Below, piece by piece: positions 55,103 through 64,000 of a stretch of 64,000 bases of DNA. Numbering within the stretch: position 1 is the stretch's first letter; each line of letters starts with the position of its first letter. The notes beneath the pieces were generated by a model that was not told the origin of the DNA, ran no database searches, and was given only the letters and a program-made list of their open reading frames with translations. This DNA comes from Desulfurellaceae bacterium bin18. GTDB lineage: Bacteria > Desulfobacterota > Binatia > Bin18. Where the stretch lies: positions 25,132 through 89,131 of the forward strand of contig MPMI01000025.1 of assembly GCA_002238415.1 (NCBI GenBank), given 5' to 3'. Both the position numbers and the translations under genes were made by a program.

Positions 55103-55118
55103 TATACCGTACGGTATA
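55103..55118. promoter_or_regulatory. Perfect 16-base palindrome upstream of clpX
   Basis: TATACCGT at 55103-55110 is followed directly by its reverse complement ACGGTATA at 55111-55118. The dyad lies 21 bases before the clpX start, just upstream of the AAGGAG ribosome site, where a dimeric repressor could block transcription or initiation. The GGTATAAAA part could also overlap a -10 box. Confidence 0.55.
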
Positions 55119-55139
55119 AAAACGATCCAAGGAGTCGAT

Positions 55140-56393
55140 ATGCCCAGAAATGGCGATGATCGTCCCGGAAATTTGGTCTGTTCTTTTTGTGGCAAGAGTC
55201 AGGATGAGGTTCGTAAACTGATTGCGGGCCCTACGGTCTATATCTGTGACGAATGTATAGATCTGTGTAATGACATTATCGCGGAAGAGTGTGACCAGGA
55301 AGACACGTTGGCGGCCTCCTCAGCCGTCCCCAAGCCGGCAGAGATAAAACGTGTTTTGGACCAATACGTCATCGGGCAAGAGCAAGCAAAGAAAATTCTC
55401 TCTGTCGCCGTTCATAATCACTACAAACGTGTTGATTCACAGTTGATGACAAGTGAGGTGGAACTCCAAAAATCCAATATTCTCCTTCTTGGTCCGACGG
55501 GCTCAGGGAAAACCCTCCTGGCCCAAACCTTGGCGCGTTTCCTCCAGGTTCCCTTTACGATTGGTGATGCAACCAGCCTGACTGAGGCTGGGTATGTTGG
55601 GGAAGATGTCGAGAATATTGTTTTAAGTTTGTTACAAAACGCGGACTATGACGTCGAGAAATGTCAGAAGGGAATTGTCTATATCGATGAGATCGATAAG
55701 ATTGCCCGAAAAGGAGATAATCCTTCGATTACGCGAGATGTTTCCGGTGAGGGTGTCCAACAAGCGTTGCTCAAGATTATTGAAGGGACGGTCGCGAGCG
55801 TCCCTCCAAAAGGAGGCCGAAAACACCCGCAGCAAGAGTTTGTTCAGGTCGATACGACGAATATCCTCTTTATCTGTGGTGGCGCATTTGTCGGCCTGGA
55901 AGATGTTATTCAACGACGGATTGGGGGGAAGAGCCTTGGGTTTGGGGCAGATGTTCGGAGCACCAGCCGGAAGGGGAGGAGTCTGCTTACAGAAGTGCAA
56001 CCCGAAGACCTCCTGAAATTTGGCATGATCCCGGAATTTATCGGTCGTCTTCCCGTTTTAGCGACGCTCAAGGAATTGGACGACCAGGCGTTAGTCCGTA
56101 TCTTGCGTGAGCCAAAAAATGCTCTTGTTCGTCAATACCAAAAGCTCTTTGAATTGGAGAGTGTGCACCTGCGCTTTACTGAAGGCGCGCTGACTGCGAT
56201 TGCCCGTGAGGCATTAGCTAGAAAAACCGGGGCTCGTGGGCTGCGCGCCATCATGGAAAACATCATGCTGGATATCATGTATGATATCCCTTCACAGCCG
56301 AACATCAAAGAAGTCCTCATTTCCGAAGAAGTGGTGTCGCGCAATGTGCAGCCTATTGTGATGTACCAAAAGGCAACGGCCGAGAGTGCCTGA
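55140..56393 (+). CDS. clpX: ATP-dependent Clp protease ATP-binding subunit ClpX
   Basis: 417 residues. The N-terminal zinc domain has [17 protein letters not shown] and ICDECIDLC. Walker A is [15 protein letters not shown], Walker B is [11 protein letters not shown], and the pore-loop and sensor regions follow. SLGFGAD is the IGF-type loop that docks on ClpP (here LGF), so a ClpP partner is expected. clpP is nevertheless absent from its usual place between tig and clpX; the 214 bases there contain no gene. clpX is followed closely by lon. Confidence 0.95.
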   Translation: MPRNGDDRPGNLVCSFCGKSQDEVRKLIAGPTVYICDECIDLCNDIIAEECDQEDTLAASSAVPKPAEIKRVLDQYVIGQEQAKKILSVAVHNHYKRVDSQLMTSEVELQKSNILLLGPTGSGKTLLAQTLARFLQVPFTIGDATSLTEAGYVGEDVENIVLSLLQNADYDVEKCQKGIVYIDEIDKIARKGDNPSITRDVSGEGVQQALLKIIEGTVASVPPKGGRKHPQQEFVQVDTTNILFICGGAFVGLEDVIQRRIGGKSLGFGADVRSTSRKGRSLLTEVQPEDLLKFGMIPEFIGRLPVLATLKELDDQALVRILREPKNALVRQYQKLFELESVHLRFTEGALTAIAREALARKTGARGLRAIMENIMLDIMYDIPSQPNIKEVLISEEVVSRNVQPIVMYQKATAESA

Positions 56394-56430
56394 CAACCCT
56401 ACTCGAAAAGCAGAGCCATGTTGTTCCAGA

Positions 56431-58875
56431 ATGACTAATAAAGAGAGATCGGAAAAAGGAGGGGCCGTGCGTCTACCGCTTTTACCCTTACGAGACATTA
56501 TTGTTTTTCCTCATATGGTCGTTCCCCTCTTTGTGGGGCGGCAAAAGTCGATTAAGGCGCTCGAAGAGTCAGTTGCCGGCGATAAACTGATTTTTCTCGC
56601 AACTCAGCGTGATGCGAAAGTCAATGATCCGATTGCCAATGATATTTATTCCATGGGCACCATTGGGCATGTGGTGCAACTCCTCCGGTTGCCAGACGGG
56701 ACGGTGAAGGTGCTGGTTGAGGGGAAACAGCGCGGACAGGTTGTCCAATATGTAGAGCAGAAGGATTTCTTCTGGGCTGACGTTGAAGAGGTTGAAGAAA
56801 CATCACAACGACAAGCTGAAATCGACGCGTTGGTGAAAAGCGTTAATACGGCATTTGAGAACTATGTTCGTCTGAATAAGAAGATCCCTCCAGAGATGAT
56901 TATGTCGGTCTCGGCGCTTGATGACCCGTCCCGGCTCGCCGATACCATTATTGCGCATCTTGGGATTAAATTGGAAGATAAACAGACCCTGCTGGAAACG
57001 ATCGATCCCGCCGACCGGTTAGAGAAAGTGCTGAGCTTTACGCGTTCCGAGATTGAGATACTTGAAGTGGAAAGCAGGATACGTAACCGAGTCAAAAAGC
57101 AAATGGAAAAGACTCAGAAGGAGTACTATCTCAACGAGCAAATGCGGGCCATTCAAAAAGAGCTCGGAGAAAAAGACGAATTCAAGAACGAGTTGCAAGA
57201 GCTCGAAGAAAAAATTCGGCAAAAGAAGCTGTCCCAAGAGGCTCGGGACAAAGTAGAAAAGGAGCTCAAGAAGCTCAAGATGATGTCTCCGATGTCTGCC
57301 GAGGCGACGGTTGTGCGCAACTATATCGACTGGTTGCTCGTCCTGCCCTGGTATGAATACACGGAAGATAAGCTGGACATTCAGGATGCAGAAAAGATTC
57401 TGGACGAGGACCACTACGGCTTGGAAAAGGTCAAGGAGCGAATCCTGGAATACCTTGCCGTCCAAAGCCTGGTCGGCGAGTTGAAGGGGCCGATTCTCTG
57501 CTTTGTCGGCCCTCCGGGAGTGGGAAAAACTTCCTTGGGGAAATCCATTGCCCGCTCGACGGACCGGGAGTTTGTTCGGATCTCCCTCGGTGGAGTGCGC
57601 GACGAGGCAGAAATCCGGGGGCACCGACGAACCTATATCGGGGCAATGCCGGGGAAAATAATCCAAGGAATGAAAAAAGCGGGATCGGGGAACCCGGTCT
57701 TTCTGCTGGATGAGGTTGACAAGATGTCAACCGATTTCCGAGGAGATCCGTCTGCCGCGTTGATGGAAGTCCTTGATCCAGAACAGAATACGACCTTCAA
57801 TGACCATTACCTTGATGTGGATTATGATCTGTCAAAAATCCTTTTTATCTGCACGGCAAATAGTCTTGAGCGGATTCCACGTCCCCTACAGGATCGCATG
57901 GAGATTATTAGAATCCCTGGTTATACCGAGTGGGAAAAATTGAACATCGCGAAGCATTTTTTGTTTAAAAAGCAACGTGACGCAAACGGTCTGACCGAGG
58001 ATAATATCACCTGCTCTGACCGTGTCCTGTCTACCGTGGTCCGCTCGTATACGCGAGAATCTGGAGTCAGAAATCTCGAGCGGGAAATTGCGACGCTGTG
58101 TAGAAAGGTTGCCGTCGCAGTTGTCAAAAAAGGAAAAGACACGCATGTTCGATTAAATCAGAAACGACTCGAAAAATACTTGGGGCCTGCCCGCTATCGG
58201 GTGAATAAGACAGAGCAGGAAGATAAGATTGGTGTCGTGACCGGTTTGGCCTGGACGGATATGGGAGGCGAACTGCTTGCCACTGAGGTGACCATTGTCC
58301 CTGGTAAAGGCAAGTTAACTATTACTGGGAAAATTGGTGATGTGATGCAGGAGTCAGCCCAGGCGGCGATGAGCTATGTCCGCTCACGGGCCGATGAGTT
58401 GGGGCTCGACAAGGATTTTTACCAGAACATTGATGTGCATATCCACATTCCGGAAGGCGCTATCCCGAAAGATGGTCCATCGGCCGGCGTGACGATGGCA
58501 ACCTGTCTGGTCTCAGCCCTGACAAAGATCCCGGTTCGACATGATACGGCTATGACCGGAGAAATTACCCTTCGTGGTCGTGTGCTCCCCATTGGTGGTC
58601 TCAAGGAGAAGATACTCGCTGCCCATCGTGGAGGGGTAACCAGAATACTTATCCCAATTGAAAATGAAAAAGATTTACAGGAAGTTCCAGCGAATATCCT
58701 GCGAGCAGTCCATGTCGAACCTGTTGACCATCTCGACGCGGTGCTACGAAATGCTCTCGTCCTTGCCGAGCCCGATGAGTTCCTGGCAAAGAATGAGGCC
58801 GTGGTTGATGAGGATCCCCTCTATTCTTCAGGTACACCTGACCCAACCGAATCAACCGAGATCGTGACACATTAA
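56431..58875 (+). CDS. lon: ATP-dependent protease Lon
   Basis: 814 residues. The N-terminal substrate domain starts [21 protein letters not shown] coiled coil (about 220-270) leads to the AAA+ module with [17 protein letters not shown] and FLLDEVDKM. The Ser-Lys protease domain has [12 protein letters not shown] (Ser) and [14 protein letters not shown] (Lys). Lon degrades damaged and regulatory proteins. The start is uncertain: ATG 56431 fits the family but has a weak site; the in-frame GTG 56386 overlapping the clpX stop is possible and adds 15 residues. Confidence 0.94.
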   Translation: MTNKERSEKGGAVRLPLLPLRDIIVFPHMVVPLFVGRQKSIKALEESVAGDKLIFLATQRDAKVNDPIANDIYSMGTIGHVVQLLRLPDGTVKVLVEGKQRGQVVQYVEQKDFFWADVEEVEETSQRQAEIDALVKSVNTAFENYVRLNKKIPPEMIMSVSALDDPSRLADTIIAHLGIKLEDKQTLLETIDPADRLEKVLSFTRSEIEILEVESRIRNRVKKQMEKTQKEYYLNEQMRAIQKELGEKDEFKNELQELEEKIRQKKLSQEARDKVEKELKKLKMMSPMSAEATVVRNYIDWLLVLPWYEYTEDKLDIQDAEKILDEDHYGLEKVKERILEYLAVQSLVGELKGPILCFVGPPGVGKTSLGKSIARSTDREFVRISLGGVRDEAEIRGHRRTYIGAMPGKIIQGMKKAGSGNPVFLLDEVDKMSTDFRGDPSAALMEVLDPEQNTTFNDHYLDVDYDLSKILFICTANSLERIPRPLQDRMEIIRIPGYTEWEKLNIAKHFLFKKQRDANGLTEDNITCSDRVLSTVVRSYTRESGVRNLEREIATLCRKVAVAVVKKGKDTHVRLNQKRLEKYLGPARYRVNKTEQEDKIGVVTGLAWTDMGGELLATEVTIVPGKGKLTITGKIGDVMQESAQAAMSYVRSRADELGLDKDFYQNIDVHIHIPEGAIPKDGPSAGVTMATCLVSALTKIPVRHDTAMTGEITLRGRVLPIGGLKEKILAAHRGGVTRILIPIENEKDLQEVPANILRAVHVEPVDHLDAVLRNALVLAEPDEFLAKNEAVVDEDPLYSSGTPDPTESTEIVTH

Positions 58876-58889
58876 TGCACATGAGGGGA

Positions 58890-58918
58890 TTGACTGGGAA
58901 AGGGAGCAGTGGTAGAGC
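58890..58918 (+). promoter_or_regulatory. Promoter-like boxes before the tRNA-Val/tRNA-Asp/rplM unit
   Basis: TTGACT (58890-58895) and TAGAGC (58913-58918) with a 17-base spacer lie 57 bases before tRNA-Val. The -10 match is weak, but the same layout (TTGACT-17-TAGGAT) precedes the tRNA-tuf unit. Confidence 0.4.
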
Positions 58919-58974
58919 TCAGAGCCTCGTTTAGGGTAAGGCTCGTCCGCTCACCTCTTTCGTCCTTGTATGTA

Positions 58975-59046
58975 GGGCGGTTAGCTCAGAGGAAGAGCAT
59001 CGGCCTTACAAGCCGAGGGCCATCCGTTCAAATCGGATACCGCCCA
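58975..59046 (+). tRNA. tRNA-Val (anticodon TAC)
   Basis: Acceptor GGGCGGT/ACCGCCC, D stem GCTC/GAGC, anticodon stem TCGGC/GCCGA with loop CTTACAA, T loop TTCAAAT. Anticodon TAC. CCA not encoded. Confidence 0.95.
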
Positions 59047-59052
59047 TATGGT

Positions 59053-59130
59053 GGGGTCGTAGTTCAGCTGGTTTAGAACGCCGGCCTGTCACGCCGGAGG
59101 TCGCGAGTTCGAGTCTCGTCGGCCCCGCCA
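59053..59130 (+). tRNA. tRNA-Asp (anticodon GTC)
   Basis: Acceptor GGGGTCG/CGGCCCC with discriminator G and CCA encoded (59128-59130). Anticodon stem CCGGC/GCCGG with loop CTGTCAC; anticodon GTC. It starts six bases after tRNA-Val. Confidence 0.95.
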
Positions 59131-59163
59131 TCCCCATACCTTTAGGTGAAGGCGCTGTGACCT

Positions 59164-59598
59164 ATGAAGAAAGAAACTCAAACACTACCCCAGGAGCAAG
59201 CGCTTCCGGCCCGTCATTGGTATCTTGTAGATGCGAAAGACCAAATTGTTGGGCGTCTTGCAAGCCACATCGCGAGCGCCTTACGCGGTAAGGGAAACCC
59301 CGCTTTTTCTCCTCATACGGACACTGGAGACTTTATTGTCGTCATTAATGCCCGTCATGTGAGACTGACGGGAAAGAAGCTTCAGAATAAACAATATTAC
59401 CGTCATACGGGCTACCCGGGTGGTATACGACAACAGTCTGCGGAACAGATTATCCAATCGTCTCCTGAACACATCCTGAAAAAAGCGGTGGCGGGGATGC
59501 TGCCGAAGAATGCGCTCGGACGCCAGTTGGTAAAGAAATTAAAAATTTATCCTGACGCATCCCACCCGCACGCCGCCCAGATGCCAACCGCCAGATAG
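59164..59598 (+). CDS. rplM: 50S ribosomal protein L13
   Basis: 144 residues. [20 protein letters not shown] and [16 protein letters not shown] are L13 signatures, and the ending [16 protein letters not shown] matches the family. L13 is an early assembly protein of the large subunit. It is in the universal rplM-rpsI order, with tRNA-Asp 34 bases upstream. Confidence 0.96.
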   Translation: MKKETQTLPQEQALPARHWYLVDAKDQIVGRLASHIASALRGKGNPAFSPHTDTGDFIVVINARHVRLTGKKLQNKQYYRHTGYPGGIRQQSAEQIIQSSPEHILKKAVAGMLPKNALGRQLVKKLKIYPDASHPHAAQMPTAR

Positions 59599-59635
59599 GG
59601 GTAGGGTCGAGAAAGAGAGAAGGAAGGCGCTTTGT

Positions 59636-60034
59636 ATGGCTGAGAATCAATCAGAATGTTGGGGAACTGGAAAACGAAAAACTGCGATCGCCAGAGTCCG
59701 CCTTCTTCCTGGGGAAGGGCGGTGCACGGTCAACAGAAAACCCCTTAACGAATATTTTGGCCGTGAAGCGATCCGTATGATTGCGCGGCAGCCACTCATC
59801 GTAACGCAAATGGAAGACCAATACGATGTCAAGGTCAATGTCCAAGGGGGCGGAAACTCTGCCCAGGCAGCTGCGATTCGTCATGGGATTACCCGTGCCC
59901 TTCTCAAAGCCAACCCAGACTTTCGGACCCTCCTGAAAAAAGAAGGATTTATTACCCGCGACTCACGAGAAGTTGAGCGCAAAAAGTATGGCAGGCACAA
60001 GGCGCGGAAGCGTCCTCAGTATTCAAAGCGGTAA
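59636..60034 (+). CDS. rpsI: 30S ribosomal protein S9
   Basis: 132 residues. [20 protein letters not shown] and [20 protein letters not shown] are S9 signatures, and the C-terminal [16 protein letters not shown] is the tail that reaches the P-site tRNA. Co-transcribed with rplM. Confidence 0.96.
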   Translation: MAENQSECWGTGKRKTAIARVRLLPGEGRCTVNRKPLNEYFGREAIRMIARQPLIVTQMEDQYDVKVNVQGGGNSAQAAAIRHGITRALLKANPDFRTLLKKEGFITRDSREVERKKYGRHKARKRPQYSKR

Positions 60035-60049
60035 TATCTTATAGGCCAA

Positions 60050-61162
60050 TTAGTCAATGCCGAGCAGGAAATAAATACCGACTAAGCCTAACGTCCCATT
60101 AGCGAGCCAAGCGGAGAGAGTCGGAGGAAGAATCCCACCGTTACCCAGAGAAACGGTGAGGGCGAGAAAGACCCAGTAGCCAAATCCGACGAGCAGCGCC
60201 GAACCGAGCGCTGTTGGTACGGTAAGCTGTTTCGCGCCGGGTATCGCAAGTGCTGCTCCTAACAGTGTCATAACGAACGCCGCAAAAGGGATCGCTCCCT
60301 TGAGTTTGAGATCTACTTGATACTCTGTCGTATCGAGACCCTTTTGTTGGAGGTCTGCGATATAAGCCCTGAGTGCCTGTGATGAAAACTCTTCGGATTT
60401 CATGGCAACAAGGGAGAAGTCTTCTGGCTTTTCCTTGAGCAAAAGGGATAGCGGCAGCGAATGATGCGCGTCTCCTTGTTCTAGCTTGCTTTCCTGGACT
60501 CCTTCAAAATACCATTTTTCGTTTCGCCAAGAGGCTTGAGCAATCTTTGTCAAAGCCTGCACCTGAAAATTCTCGCCGAGGGTATAAATAGTAAGACCGG
60601 AAATGATATTCCGGCGCGAATCAAAGTGATTGATATGGTAGAAGCTGTTTGCTCCATGGTACCAGAACCCTCGCGCCTGAAAGAGACCTTTAAAAGCCTT
60701 GCCTTTAATCTCCACGGTATTGATATAGCGAGACTTGTGGAAGGCGTACGGAACGACATTCTCGTTCCACACCCATCCACCAAGGCTTAATACACCAGCA
60801 GCTAAGAGGAGTGGGGCAGCCATCTGCCAGGCGCTCACACCACAGGCCTTGAGGGCCTGGAGTTCCTTATGGCGGGAGAGCATTCCGAGGCTTAGCAGCG
60901 ATCCGGCGAGTGCCGCGGCAGGGACAGCTTGGGTGACAAAGAGGGGTAATTTAAAAAGGAAATAGCTACCTATAGCGGACAGGGGCGCTTTGTATTTTAC
61001 GAAACTATTAAAGCGATCAAAAAAATCAACCAGCAGTGAAAGTCCGAGAAAGAGGAGTAGGAAGAGTGCAAAAAGACGAATAAATTCTTTGCACAGATAG
61101 ACTGCGATGAGTCGAGAAGGAAAAGAAAATCCGGTTTGACCCATAACCTGTGTCGGACTCAT
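60050..61162 (-). CDS. lptG: LPS export permease LptG (YjgP/YjgQ family)
   Basis: 370 residues. N-terminal membrane helices (LIAVYLCKEFIRLFALFLLL), the ELQALKACGVSAWQMAAP coupling helix, a periplasmic beta-jellyroll (about residues 130-270) and C-terminal helices (KLKGAIPFAAFVMTLLGAAL). With LptF and LptB it extracts LPS from the inner membrane. Its start overlaps the lptF stop by ATGA, in the usual F-G order. Confidence 0.93.
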   Translation of the reverse strand: MSPTQVMGQTGFSFPSRLIAVYLCKEFIRLFALFLLLFLGLSLLVDFFDRFNSFVKYKAPLSAIGSYFLFKLPLFVTQAVPAAALAGSLLSLGMLSRHKELQALKACGVSAWQMAAPLLLAAGVLSLGGWVWNENVVPYAFHKSRYINTVEIKGKAFKGLFQARGFWYHGANSFYHINHFDSRRNIISGLTIYTLGENFQVQALTKIAQASWRNEKWYFEGVQESKLEQGDAHHSLPLSLLLKEKPEDFSLVAMKSEEFSSQALRAYIADLQQKGLDTTEYQVDLKLKGAIPFAAFVMTLLGAALAIPGAKQLTVPTALGSALLVGFGYWVFLALTVSLGNGGILPPTLSAWLANGTLGLVGIYFLLGID

Positions 61163-62337
61163 TGGATGACCAAAGAGGACAATGGGCGCTTGGAAAAACC
61201 CTGCGACAACCAGGTCAAGAGAGGGAAAAGAGGCTTTTCTTGCGTCACCCGAGAGAAGAGATAGGCACCGAGACTGCCTAAGACGCCATTCGGTATCCAC
61301 AGGGCAATTGCAGGAGAGAGTACCCCTCTTTCTCCAAAGGTCTCTCCTGCAGTAAGCAGAAGATAGTAGAGCAGGATAATACCGAGGCTCATGCCAAATC
61401 CGATCGAACGAAAGGCCCAGGTCGTTCGCACGCTGAGAGGAAGAGCGATCAGACTAAAGACCACACACGCGAACGGCAGGGCAAGGCGACGATGCAATTC
61501 AACAAGCGCTTTATTATGTTGTGAAGATGCCTCTTGACTCTGAGACAAGCGGTGGAGGAGCTCCACTATTGTCATATCTTTGGGGCTATGGTTCGGTTCG
61601 CTCACGTGAGCGAGCAGTGCAGCAGTATCCAAAGTCACATCATAGACAGAAAAATGGGTTGTCTGATGGCCCTTTTCTGTCTGTTGCATACTATGCACCG
61701 TCCCCTTGTTTAAGCGTAGGGTCAACAGATTGCCTTCAGCACTAGGAACAATGAGGCCATCATGGGCAAAAATGGTATCTTTTCTGTGTGGAGTCCGACT
61801 ATCAGCGATCATGATTCCCTTGAGAACCGTTCCGGGCGGTTCAATTTCTTCTGCATAGATGACCAGACCTGAAAACTCACTATTAAATGTCTTTTCTTTT
61901 AAGCCTGCGGTTGCCCGTGTTTTCGAAACATCATAGAACACACGATCGAGTCCAGCATTACTCCACGGACGGACAGAGAGGGTAAGGAAAAAAGATATCC
62001 CTAAAAGGACCCCTGTCAGCAGATACAGCGGCACGGCCATTTGAGAAAGACTCATGCCGCAACTTTTCAGCGCAATGATCTCTTTGTCTGTTGAGAGACG
62101 GCCAAATCCCCAGAGAATGGCCAGGAGGAAGGCCATCGGTACGGTCACCTCAAGAAAGGAAGGAAGGACGAAAAATAGCATTTTGCTAATATGCAGGATT
62201 GATACGCCCCGACTGACGACTAAATCAACGAGTTCCAGGATACGAGCCGTGAACAAAATGCAGGTAAAGATGAGCAAGCTGAGACAGAAGGGCACGGTAA
62301 TTTCGAAGAAGATGTAGCGTGTCAGAATTTTGCCCAT
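61159..62337 (-). CDS. lptF: LPS export permease LptF (YjgP/YjgQ family)
   Basis: 392 residues. MGKILTRYIFFEITVPFCLS opens the first membrane helix, and DKEIIALKSCGMSLSQMAVP is the coupling helix for LptB. A periplasmic jellyroll domain is followed by ALVELHRRLALPFACVVFSL and further helices. The start ATG 62337 shares the bases CATG with the start of the divergent rlmB gene, so each leader lies inside the other gene. Confidence 0.92.
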   Translation of the reverse strand: MGKILTRYIFFEITVPFCLSLLIFTCILFTARILELVDLVVSRGVSILHISKMLFFVLPSFLEVTVPMAFLLAILWGFGRLSTDKEIIALKSCGMSLSQMAVPLYLLTGVLLGISFFLTLSVRPWSNAGLDRVFYDVSKTRATAGLKEKTFNSEFSGLVIYAEEIEPPGTVLKGIMIADSRTPHRKDTIFAHDGLIVPSAEGNLLTLRLNKGTVHSMQQTEKGHQTTHFSVYDVTLDTAALLAHVSEPNHSPKDMTIVELLHRLSQSQEASSQHNKALVELHRRLALPFACVVFSLIALPLSVRTTWAFRSIGFGMSLGIILLYYLLLTAGETFGERGVLSPAIALWIPNGVLGSLGAYLFSRVTQEKPLFPLLTWLSQGFSKRPLSSLVIQ

Positions 62338-63088
62338 GAAACGAAATCCTAGAAGAAATACCTTACACTGTAAATCGCGTGTACTATACGGACTCCACCC
62401 CCTCAACGAGTACCTCCACACACAGCCGGAGACAATCGAGACCATCTATGCTCTCCGATTGCAGAAAACAGAGGGTATAATTCAATCTGCTCGGCAGCTT
62501 CACATACCCGTTCAATACCAATCCGTGGCTTTCCTTGATACCCTGACGCACGGGGGAAATCACCAAGGAATCGCCGCTCAGATGCGTCCGTTTCAGTATG
62601 CTGTCCTGACTGACCTCATACAGAGTTCGATAGACTGTATTCTGGTACTTGATGAGATAGTGGATCCTCAGAATCTTGGGGCGCTGCTGAGAACAGCGGA
62701 GTCAGCGAAAGTTGGAGGCGTAATACTGACGAAACGACGTTCTGCGCAACTCTCGGCGAGTGTTGAAAAAGCAGCGACTGGGGCAACGGCATATCTTCCT
62801 ATATGCCGAGTTGGCAATTTGCAGCATGCCCTCACCGCATTAAAACAAGCGAATTTCTGGCTTGTCGGACTCAATCCGCAGGCAACCTCCACAGTGTATG
62901 ATCTCGATATGCGTGGAAAAGTCGCTCTCGTTCTAGGTGGCGAAGGGAAGGGAATTCGCCCGCTCGTCCAGAACACCTGTGACTACTTAGTATCAATACC
63001 GATGGAAGGGCGGATTTCTTCTCTGAATGTTTCTGTTGCCGGTGCCATCGTACTCTATGAACGTCTCCGTCAAATTCGTAAACCATAG
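62336..63088 (+). CDS. rlmB: 23S rRNA 2'-O-methyltransferase RlmB (SpoU family)
   Basis: 250 residues. The N-terminal substrate domain (VLYGLHPLNEYLHTQPETIE) precedes the SPOUT domain: VLDEIVDPQNLGALLRTAE (motif 1), LVLGGEGKGIRPLV (motif 2) and IPMEGRISSLNVSVAGAIVL (motif 3). It methylates a guanosine of 23S rRNA (G2251 in E. coli). Its ATG overlaps the divergent lptF start by two bases. Confidence 0.92.
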   Translation: MKRNPRRNTLHCKSRVLYGLHPLNEYLHTQPETIETIYALRLQKTEGIIQSARQLHIPVQYQSVAFLDTLTHGGNHQGIAAQMRPFQYAVLTDLIQSSIDCILVLDEIVDPQNLGALLRTAESAKVGGVILTKRRSAQLSASVEKAATGATAYLPICRVGNLQHALTALKQANFWLVGLNPQATSTVYDLDMRGKVALVLGGEGKGIRPLVQNTCDYLVSIPMEGRISSLNVSVAGAIVLYERLRQIRKP

Positions 63089-63218
63089 TACTATAAAGTC
63101 TCATGAGAGCGGACTTGCTTGTCGTGAGGTTGTTTTTTTGCTAGTCATCCGTAAAGTGTGGGAATTGAAGGGAATTTTATTTCTCCAGGAGGAAGTGGAT
63201 TACGACATTTGATTGCTA

Positions 63219-63247
63219 TTGACTGCTGGAATGAGCTAGGGTAGGAT
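63219..63247 (+). promoter_or_regulatory. Promoter for the tRNA-tuf unit
   Basis: TTGACT (63219-63224), a 17-base spacer and TAGGAT (63242-63247), followed by GC-rich bases, 92 bases before the first tRNA. Confidence 0.55.
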
Positions 63248-63338
63248 GGGCTGCTCTTCTGAGATATAACAAGGTTTCGTTTGAAAAGGTCCTGAAATCC
63301 ACATAATTATTGAGCTACGGGAAACCATACTCTGGAAC

Positions 63339-63410
63339 GCTGGCGTAGCTCAACGGTAGAGCAACTGATTTGTAATCAGTAGGTTGTAGGTTCAATTCCT
63401 ATCGCCAGCC
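63339..63410 (+). tRNA. tRNA-Thr (anticodon TGT)
   Basis: Acceptor GCTGGCG/CGCCAGC, D stem GCTC/GAGC, anticodon stem ACTGA/TCAGT with loop TTTGTAA. Anticodon TGT. First tRNA of the conserved Thr-Tyr-Gly-Thr-tuf unit. Confidence 0.95.
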
Positions 63411-63436
63411 TTCGTCGAGATGAAAACCGTGTACAT

Positions 63437-63519
63437 GGAGAGGTGCCCGAGCGGCCAAAGGGAGCAGACTGTAAATCTGCCGGCACATGCCTTCGAAGGT
63501 TCGAATCCTTCCCTCTCCA
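63437..63519 (+). tRNA. tRNA-Tyr (anticodon GTA)
   Basis: Acceptor GGAGAGG/CCTCTCC, anticodon stem GCAGA/TCTGC with loop CTGTAAA, long class II variable arm. Anticodon GTA. Confidence 0.95.
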
Positions 63520-63542
63520 CTATAAAACAGGGAAGACTTTGG

Positions 63543-63619
63543 GCGGGAATAGCTCAGTTGGCTAGAGCGCGAGCCTTCCAAGCTCGGGGTCGCGGGTTCG
63601 AGTCCCGTTTCCCGCTCCA
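63543..63619 (+). tRNA. tRNA-Gly (anticodon TCC)
   Basis: Acceptor GCGGGAA/TTCCCGC with discriminator T and CCA encoded (63617-63619). Anticodon stem CGAGC/GCTCG with loop CTTCCAA. Anticodon TCC. Confidence 0.95.
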
Positions 63620-63722
63620 ATATTTTGCAAGAGGGAACGGCGTCTCCCTACAATTCTTCTGGTATTTTATAGGACAGGTCCTTCATTCTGTAGGTTGTGA
63701 TAGTGAGAAAACTGACCACAAT

Positions 63723-63795
63723 GCCCAGGTAGCTCAGTAGGTAGAGCACGTCCTTGGTAAGGACGAGGTCGGCGGTTCAAGCCCGCTCCTGGGCT
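63723..63795 (+). tRNA. tRNA-Thr (anticodon GGT)
   Basis: Acceptor GCCCAGG/CCTGGGC, D stem GCTC/GAGC, anticodon stem CGTCC/GGACG with loop TTGGTAA. Anticodon GGT. Last tRNA before tuf. Confidence 0.95.
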
Positions 63796-63897
63796 TGTCC
63801 CATTTTCACGAAAGAAACGGACTGCTAAAAGCTTGACTGTCGAGAAGGTTAGGACAAGTTTCTCACTGTTGAGCGTACAGGGCAGAAAGGGAGAGCG

Positions 63898-64000
63898 ATG
63901 GCGAAGGAGCGGTTTGAGCGGACGAAGCCGCACATGAATGTGGGGACGATAGGGCATATTGACCATGGGAAGACGACGCTGACGGCGGCGATCACGAAAG
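63898..64000 (+). CDS. tuf: Elongation factor Tu (partial, cut by window edge)
   Basis: The first 34 codons read [20 protein letters not shown] and then [14 protein letters not shown], containing the G1 P-loop [11 protein letters not shown]-Tu carries aminoacyl-tRNA to the ribosome. AAAGGGAGAGCG precedes the ATG. Its codons are almost all G-ending (GCG, AAG, GAG, CGG, ACG, GTG, GGG), as in iscU. The tRNA-Thr/Tyr/Gly/Thr-tuf order is that of E. coli tufB. Confidence 0.96.
   Translation, partial: MAKERFERTKPHMNVGTIGHIDHGKTTLTAAITK

Overview
The window is a gene-dense bacterial chromosome segment with moderately high GC. The organism is Gram-negative with an LPS outer membrane: the window carries LptF, LptG, LolA, TonB-like, TatA and LpxC-type genes. 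It respires with complex I. The mix of Deltaproteobacteria-like housekeeping synteny (plsC-rnj-ftsK-lolA, ruvCAB, tig-clpX-lon) with accessory catabolic genes (flavin monooxygenase, amidase, thiolase/DUF35, D-aminoacylase, cyclase) suggests a free-living lineage near Desulfobacterota, Binatota or Tectomicrobia. That placement is inference; there is no rRNA here.

Bases 1-10480 are an accessory catabolic region in mixed orientations: DsbA-like isomerase, acyl-CoA-dehydrogenase-fold monooxygenase, a frameshifted cyclase, SHOCT lipoprotein, MDR oxidoreductase, Xi-class glutathione transferase, MOSC protein and amidase. Bases 10480-14120 are a loose region: a 46-residue basic protein, an hflC without hflK, an RRM protein behind a terminator-like leader hairpin, a conserved hypothetical, two copies of a roughly 160-base repeat, a GH15 remnant and tRNA-Ala. 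Bases 14250-22690 hold envelope and housekeeping genes. Bases 22785-25885 hold a thiolase-like/DUF35/amidohydrolase cluster. Bases 26635-29764 are yebC-ruvC-ruvA-ruvB.

The most unusual locus is 29856-33461. An NtrY-type membrane histidine kinase is followed by a protein that joins a complete response-regulator receiver to a complete LpxC deacetylase. If the kinase phosphorylates it, the first committed step of lipid A synthesis would be under direct two-component control without a transcription factor.

Bases 36598-41955 are an Fe-S island: two Mrp/NBP35 ATPases around a DUF971 gene, a 2Fe-2S ferredoxin, an FNR-like flavoprotein, IscU, a first NuoB and an Rrf2 regulator with four cysteines. 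It runs into the complex I operon nuoA-B-C-D-H-I-J-K-L-M-N (42027-52880), which has no nuoE, F or G and gives the window two nuoB genes. Then follow five tRNAs (Pro, Arg, His, Lys, Leu), tig, clpX and lon (no clpP between them), tRNA-Val and tRNA-Asp, rplM-rpsI, lptF/lptG divergent from rlmB, and tRNA-Thr/Tyr/Gly/Thr leading into tuf, which is cut by the window edge.
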